NCBI GenBank assembly: GCA_037126765.1
Contig: JBBCBC010000008.1
Coordinates: 1,488,001 to 1,552,000, forward strand
DNA from: Stenogyne calaminthoides
Lineage: Eukaryota; Streptophyta; Magnoliopsida; Lamiales; Lamiaceae
Length of the DNA stretch: 64,000 bases
Direction of reading: 5' to 3'
Below the pieces are notes generated by a model. It ran no database searches. It saw only the letters and a program-made list of their open reading frames with translations, and was not told the DNA's origin. Positions 59,344-64,000 of this stretch are shown piece by piece. Positions within the stretch are counted from its first letter, which is position 1. Every line of letters starts with the position of its first letter. A program made the translations under genes and the position numbers.

Positions 59344-60958
59344 TTTTTAATTTTTTTAAGTGATGCTTAGAAGGATCAGCAGCTGTTTCGGAACAGAATT
59401 CGTTATATTCTATCATGAACCGAGGGTGCAATGCATTATGGAGTATACTTTATTTTTTACTAGTGGTCGGAGAGCCTATCACTAATATTTTGACAAGCAT
59501 TTGTGTTCATTGGATAATGTTTTTGTTAAAGAATAAAGATGCTTTCAGTCTCTAATAACTGCAGTATAAGATGATTTATTATTAAAATCTATTGCAAGAG
59601 CTTAATGACTGTCAAGTATGGTTTTGATCTTATTGCGTCTTTTGACTGCATTAATTTTTCACGTGATGTTCATATTCTATGTTCTTGTGGGCATTTGGCC
59701 TTTTTGCAATTTCAGGGAGTCTCTTGTCAGAATGTTCATATTCTATGTTCTTGCTATGTAATTTGACCGATATTCATCTTATATATTCTATTTCGGGAAA
59801 AGACATATTTTGGGGATACAATCCTTCATTTCTTTGTGTGAATTTATTGTACATGTCAGGGAGAGATATACACAATACGTGGTTCCCACTCTTTTGTATT
59901 TTCACTCATTATATTATAATGTGTCTTATCTCCGAAATTTACACAAAAGAAATGCAGAGGGTCCATTTCTTATTTTTTGCCCCCCCTGCAGTTTCATTTT
60001 GTTTTACATTTGCCTACTTTCCCTTTTTAGCCGTTGCTTTGTTAGTGAAGGGACTATAGGTAACAAAAAGAGAAGTCGTTTTATCTTATAGTTGATGTTT
60101 CACTTACTATACGTCTTTTCTCTCATTTGTGCAAAATATTATTCTCAGATCTGTTCTTTTTTGTTCTTTAGTCTCTTTTATTTGGGGAAGACAGATTACC
60201 AATATTGTTGTGTTATTTTCCCAGTGCAAGAGATGAGAATGAAGTTGCTTTGTGCATCAAGGATTTGAACACCCCCAGCTTCTACCCCTATATGATCTCT
60301 ATCTGGCTAACTGATTCTTTCGAAAGGAAAGACAATGAACGAGATCTCTTGACCAAACTTCTTCTCAACCTTTCAAAACCACGAGATGGCTTGATAAGCC
60401 AAGATCAACTTGTCAAAGGGTATGCTTCAACAAACTTTTCAATTAAGACAAAAACTCATATGAGACAGGGTATTACTTAGCACAAATCACACTCACCCCT
60501 CCCAAAGTATTAAAGCGTCAATGCCCAACTTATACCCTGTCTCACTGTGAGACTGTGTGTGCCTCTTCAATTAATCCCATAAGAACATCTATCTAAGCCT
60601 CTTATCTCACATATTTTCACTTAACAGGTGTGAATCTGTTCTCACTGTCTTGGAGGATGCTGTCAACGATGCCCCCAGAGCAGCAGAATTCCTCGGTCAT
60701 ATTTTTGCAAGACTCGTTTTAGAGAAAGTTGTTTCACTTTCTGAACTGGGCCAATTAATATATGAAGGTGGAGAAGAAGAAGGAAGTCTTGTGGAAGCAG
60801 GAATTGCTGCTGAATTAGTTGGAAGCATCTTAGAGACTATCAAATCAGAGAAAGGAGATTCTGTTTTAAACGAGATTCGTTCAAGCTCTAATCTCCAGCT
60901 ACAGAAATTCAGGCCTCCAGGTGTTAACAGATCATTGAGAATAGATAAGTTTATGTAG
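53019..60958 (+). CDS. EIF4G: eukaryotic translation initiation factor 4G (10 exons, 1715 aa)
   Basis: Exons 53019-53173, 53381-53502, 53705-53884, 54038-54105, 54206-54262, 54484-55242, 55349-55657, 55760-58731, 60225-60419 and 60628-60958 join in one frame of 1716 codons with GT/AG borders. The start gives MSYNQSRAERSESTQYRKTG, as in plant eIF4G. The N-terminal half is low-complexity and proline/glutamine/serine-rich. The eIF4E-binding motif YSRDFLLKF lies at about residue 892. The MIF4G domain (RQLKGILNKLTPQNFEKLF to MLKDAIDLRKNKW, about 1077-1300) binds eIF4A and eIF3. An arginine/glycine-rich linker follows, then an MA3 domain (about 1530-1650) split by the 1493-bp intron 9. The protein is the scaffold of the cap-binding complex. 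The length is close to plant eIF4G (about 1700-1750), distinguishing it from the shorter eIFiso4G. No defect is seen. Confidence 0.95.
59315..59352. repeat. (TA)n and T-run microsatellite in eIF4G intron 9
   Basis: About eleven TA units are followed by a long T run. The remainder of intron 9 (58732-60224) is T-rich with no recognised element. Confidence 0.8.
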
Positions 60959-62464
60959 AGGATACATGCAAATCCTCATCTGGTTTTTCTTCTTTAGGGC
61001 GCCTTGTGAATTATACATAACTATATCTATATTTAACTAGGAGCCGATGTAGTACAGACACTATCTTGTTTATTTCTACACGGAATTGATTACAGCTTAT
61101 GGAAGGTTCAATTGGGTGAGCATCCAGTTATCCTCTTGTCTTATCTTATTCTCTACAGATTAGTTGCGTACAAATTGACGATGAATACTCTATTTGTGTT
61201 GTAATATATTATGTCAGGGTCATAGCCTCATCATCCGATTGTGTTAGTCTTACGTTGTATGTGTATATATGCGTGAGTCTTGAGATTAGTTATATGTGAG
61301 AGAGTACTTGTTTTGTGAAAAAGTAGTTGTATTAAGTTAGGAATGTTTATATACAAGATTTTCTTATAAAGTCGTACAGGGAAAACGTCGAAATTAAGCA
61401 AGGTAACCCTATATATTAGGCAGATTAGTGGAAACCATGTCCATGTACTTTTTGACTGTTTCTGCCGAACAAGCATGCAATTTTTGAAATTGTTGATTAA
61501 TCTAAGTGTCAAAGTTCGGACCAACCGACGTAAACGAAGAAAATATGTTTAATGAGTTTGATCGATAATAGTTGGTAAACAAGAAGATTCTTTAAGATTT
61601 TTAAAAAAGATTTGGAGGAATTGTGTGAATGGACATGATTCTTGGAGTTGTGAAATCCAGATGTCTGGAAATCTTGAACGTGAATATGTTTGAATGGTGT
61701 GCCAATGTACACGCAACCTAGTCTGCCAAATCAACCAGTTTTAAGGTTTTGGGATCCCTATAAATCTTCAATATTTTGTTCACACACTTATAATCATCAT
61801 TTTGCCTTCGTTTTCTAATGTTACTAGACTCCAAATCCTATGGAAGATAAATTTATTGAAAATATCACAAAAGCTGACGGTTTTTTTTTTTAAAATCTGT
61901 GTAACGATAGTTAAATTTTATAAATATCACAAATACATATAAAAGTGTCGGGTTTCAATATTTATTACTTTGTACTGAAGTCTCCATACTCTGTGTTTTA
62001 GTTTTAGGAAATGAATATTATTTAATGTGAATAGAGTGTTATATTATTTGTAGAGAAGAAAGATAGTTTGTTCGAAATTAAAGCAGCCAAGCATAGAAGA
62101 AAGTTGAATAATTCATATGCAACGGGTGATGCATAAAGTCTGGGCCACCTAACAAATAACGTGTGCAAAAGTTTTCAAGAAAAAATAAAACGTGGCTTAA
62201 TCAAATAAATTTATGAGGTGTTTTTGTAAAACTGAAACCCGTGAATCACGAGTAGAACTTACCAGCAAACATCCGCTTAATTTGTCTCCTACATCACTAA
62301 CTACACTAGTAGTTCCATGCTTAAAATTGTACTACTTCCTAATTCGGCTACTATGATTTTTTTATGATAAAAAATTTCAAAGTAATTAATTTATTGCAAA
62401 ACTATTTTTTATATAATTTGTGGGAAAATATATAATTTTGATTTGAAGCTCAATAACGTGTCGT
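60959..62464. other. eIF4G 3' region and intergenic DNA
   Basis: The first few hundred bases are probably 3' untranslated sequence. Frames at 61231-61734 (minus) are overlapping and show no family signal. I see no other gene. Confidence 0.5.
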
Positions 62465-63400
62465 TATACGGAAATTGATCATATGTCTACCGATAGTCAC
62501 CGACTTATATGTTCACCATTTATGTTGATCTCACATAAATTGAAAAGTCCACCGTTATTTAATTGATTGTTTTTTTTTTTGGACTATGATCATTTTCTAG
62601 TAGGTATAAACATTTGTGTCGCATTACAGTGTAAAAGTATCAGATGTATATGCAATTGACAAAGTTAGCTAGCAAGTTTAATTTCGTTTCTGTATAAAAA
62701 TGAATAGGAGTTTTTTTAATTAATTAACTTAATCCTTTTAATGCCAATGAATATTGAAAAATTAATTCGAAGGACTTAGATTATTTCATGTAATTAATTA
62801 GTAATGTATTTTATGGTGTAGGTTACATATATAAGAATATAAACTTCATCTATATTATGCTTTGCAGATGCTACGTATTCAATGAAAGCTTGACTAATGA
62901 CATTTATGTATTTCATGTAATCGAATTTGACCGCTTATGTGACACGTCACATGTGCAAGATCTCCACCATCATTTAATTAGTTTTTTTAATTAATTCAAT
63001 CTTCTCATTTATATATATTTTATATTTTACCTAATTTCATTAGTTATATTAATTTTTTTTACCTCACATGGACTCAACCCGACCCGAAATCGGCCCGAGT
63101 GGTTCATGGTTCACCCGACCCGAATGGTTCATGGGTTAGGGTTCATAGTTTAGGGTTTAGATTTATATAATTAAAAAAAATTTACGCGACCTGGACCCAA
63201 CCCAAACCCGACCAGAGTGGTTCATGGTTCTGGCCCGAATGGTTCATAGGTTAGAGTTCAGGTTTATATAATTAATGAGAAGATTGAATTAATTAAATAA
63301 ATTAATTAAATGATGGTGAAACTTTGCATATGTGGCGCGCCACATAAGGGGTGGACATATAAGTTTGTGATTACCTTTTGGCATATGATCAAATACGTTC
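62465..63400. mobile_element. MITE with inverted arms and a partial second copy
   Basis: An inner pair of arms, 62930-63014 and 63268-63347, is inverted (CACCATCATTTAATTA on the left, TAATTAAATGATGGTG on the right). The right arm continues to about 63396 with ATCATATGCCAAAAGG (minus strand), which matches 62477 onward (ATCATATGTCTACCGA) rather than the base pairs next to the inner left arm. A further partial left end of the same family therefore lies at 62465-62580. The interior (63060-63260) holds two copies of the GGTTCATGG repeat and telomere-like TTAGGGTTCA. No ORF. Superfamily not determined. Confidence 0.6.
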
Positions 63401-64000
63401 ATGTAATTTATATTTTATTTTGTGAGACACGTAGAGCGATTGCGAATCTCTTGATCAAATAAAAATATGACATGTCAAATTGGAGGTCACCGACTCACTA
63501 ATATAGCTGGCGTTGGCATAGTCTTTGTTTAATCTTGCAATTAATAGAAATGACACAAATTAGCATCATATACGTGACGATACACCATGTGAAATATATT
63601 TAAAATACTAGTATATTATATTCCATATTATTATCAATGCCTGTGTCCAAATGGTAATATCTTGTTAAATAAAATAAAGTGCTAAAATGGTAGGAAAAAA
63701 AAAATCAAATTACTAACACATGTGATGTGATGTTCGATATTTCTCGGACAAGTTTGGGTGCAAGTAGATTGCAAATTACTTAATCTTAGCTATTCACTAA
63801 ATCATTTTTCAGTGCACTAGATTTTGAAGAATTGATTAAAATTAATGATTATTAAAAAAGTGAAATTGATAGTGTTTAAAAAAAAATCAACGAAAAGTTG
63901 ATTGTATTTAAAAAAATAGTTAAAAATATTAAAAAAATATTAATAAATTACTAAAAGCATCCCGTTGAAATTTTTAATTTATAGCTTTTGAGAGTTTATT
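63401..64000. other. AT-rich sequence at the right edge
   Basis: No gene or defined repeat is seen; A runs are frequent after 63690. Confidence 0.5.

Overview
This window is nuclear DNA of a flowering plant, most likely a dicot. The evidence is AT-rich intergenic sequence, introns with GT/AG borders, four conserved housekeeping genes with telo-box or site II promoter motifs, and a dense set of plant transposon families (Tat-type Ty3/gypsy, L1-type LINE, tRNA-derived SINE, hAT MITEs, Helitron). No prokaryotic feature is present. The species cannot be fixed from the sequence alone.

Layout. 1-10053: a decayed Ty3/gypsy retrotransposon on the minus strand (right-hand 5' LTR, PBS, gag, protease, RT, two RNase H domains, integrase), with a degenerate ORF on the opposite strand near the left edge; its left end lies outside the window. 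It sits inside the left arm of a large inverted repeat (10049-11950), whose left arm is also interrupted by a 473-bp hAT-like MITE. 12723-15868: repeats and a possible solo LTR. 15869-17526: a COX23-like twin CX9C gene with a SINE in intron 1. 18401-19221: a hAT MITE containing a solo LTR. About 19560-25236: a broken L1-type LINE with tandem repeats at its 5' end. 25237-28197: unassigned DNA with a Helitron-like 3' terminus.

Genes in the right part. 28198-31387 (+) encodes the casein kinase 2 regulatory beta subunit. 32915-34207 (-) encodes ribosomal protein eL43 (RPL37A), convergent with it. 35024-about 50942 (-) is a large Helitron of the autonomous type: Rep/helicase with HUH, two-tyrosine, Walker A and Walker B motifs, plus an RPA-like gene, all partly decayed, with two independent tandem duplications in the exon region upstream of Rep. 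53019-60958 (+) is a complete ten-exon eIF4G gene (1715 aa when joined). 60959-64000 holds MITE sequence and AT-rich DNA.

The four host genes are unrelated in pathway except that translation (eIF4G, eL43), its regulation by kinase (CK2) and mitochondrial assembly (COX23) are all growth-linked housekeeping functions. The most informative content is the nested insertion history, several steps of which can be read from target-site duplications, and the exon duplications in the Helitron. I found no evidence for a wholly new biological system.
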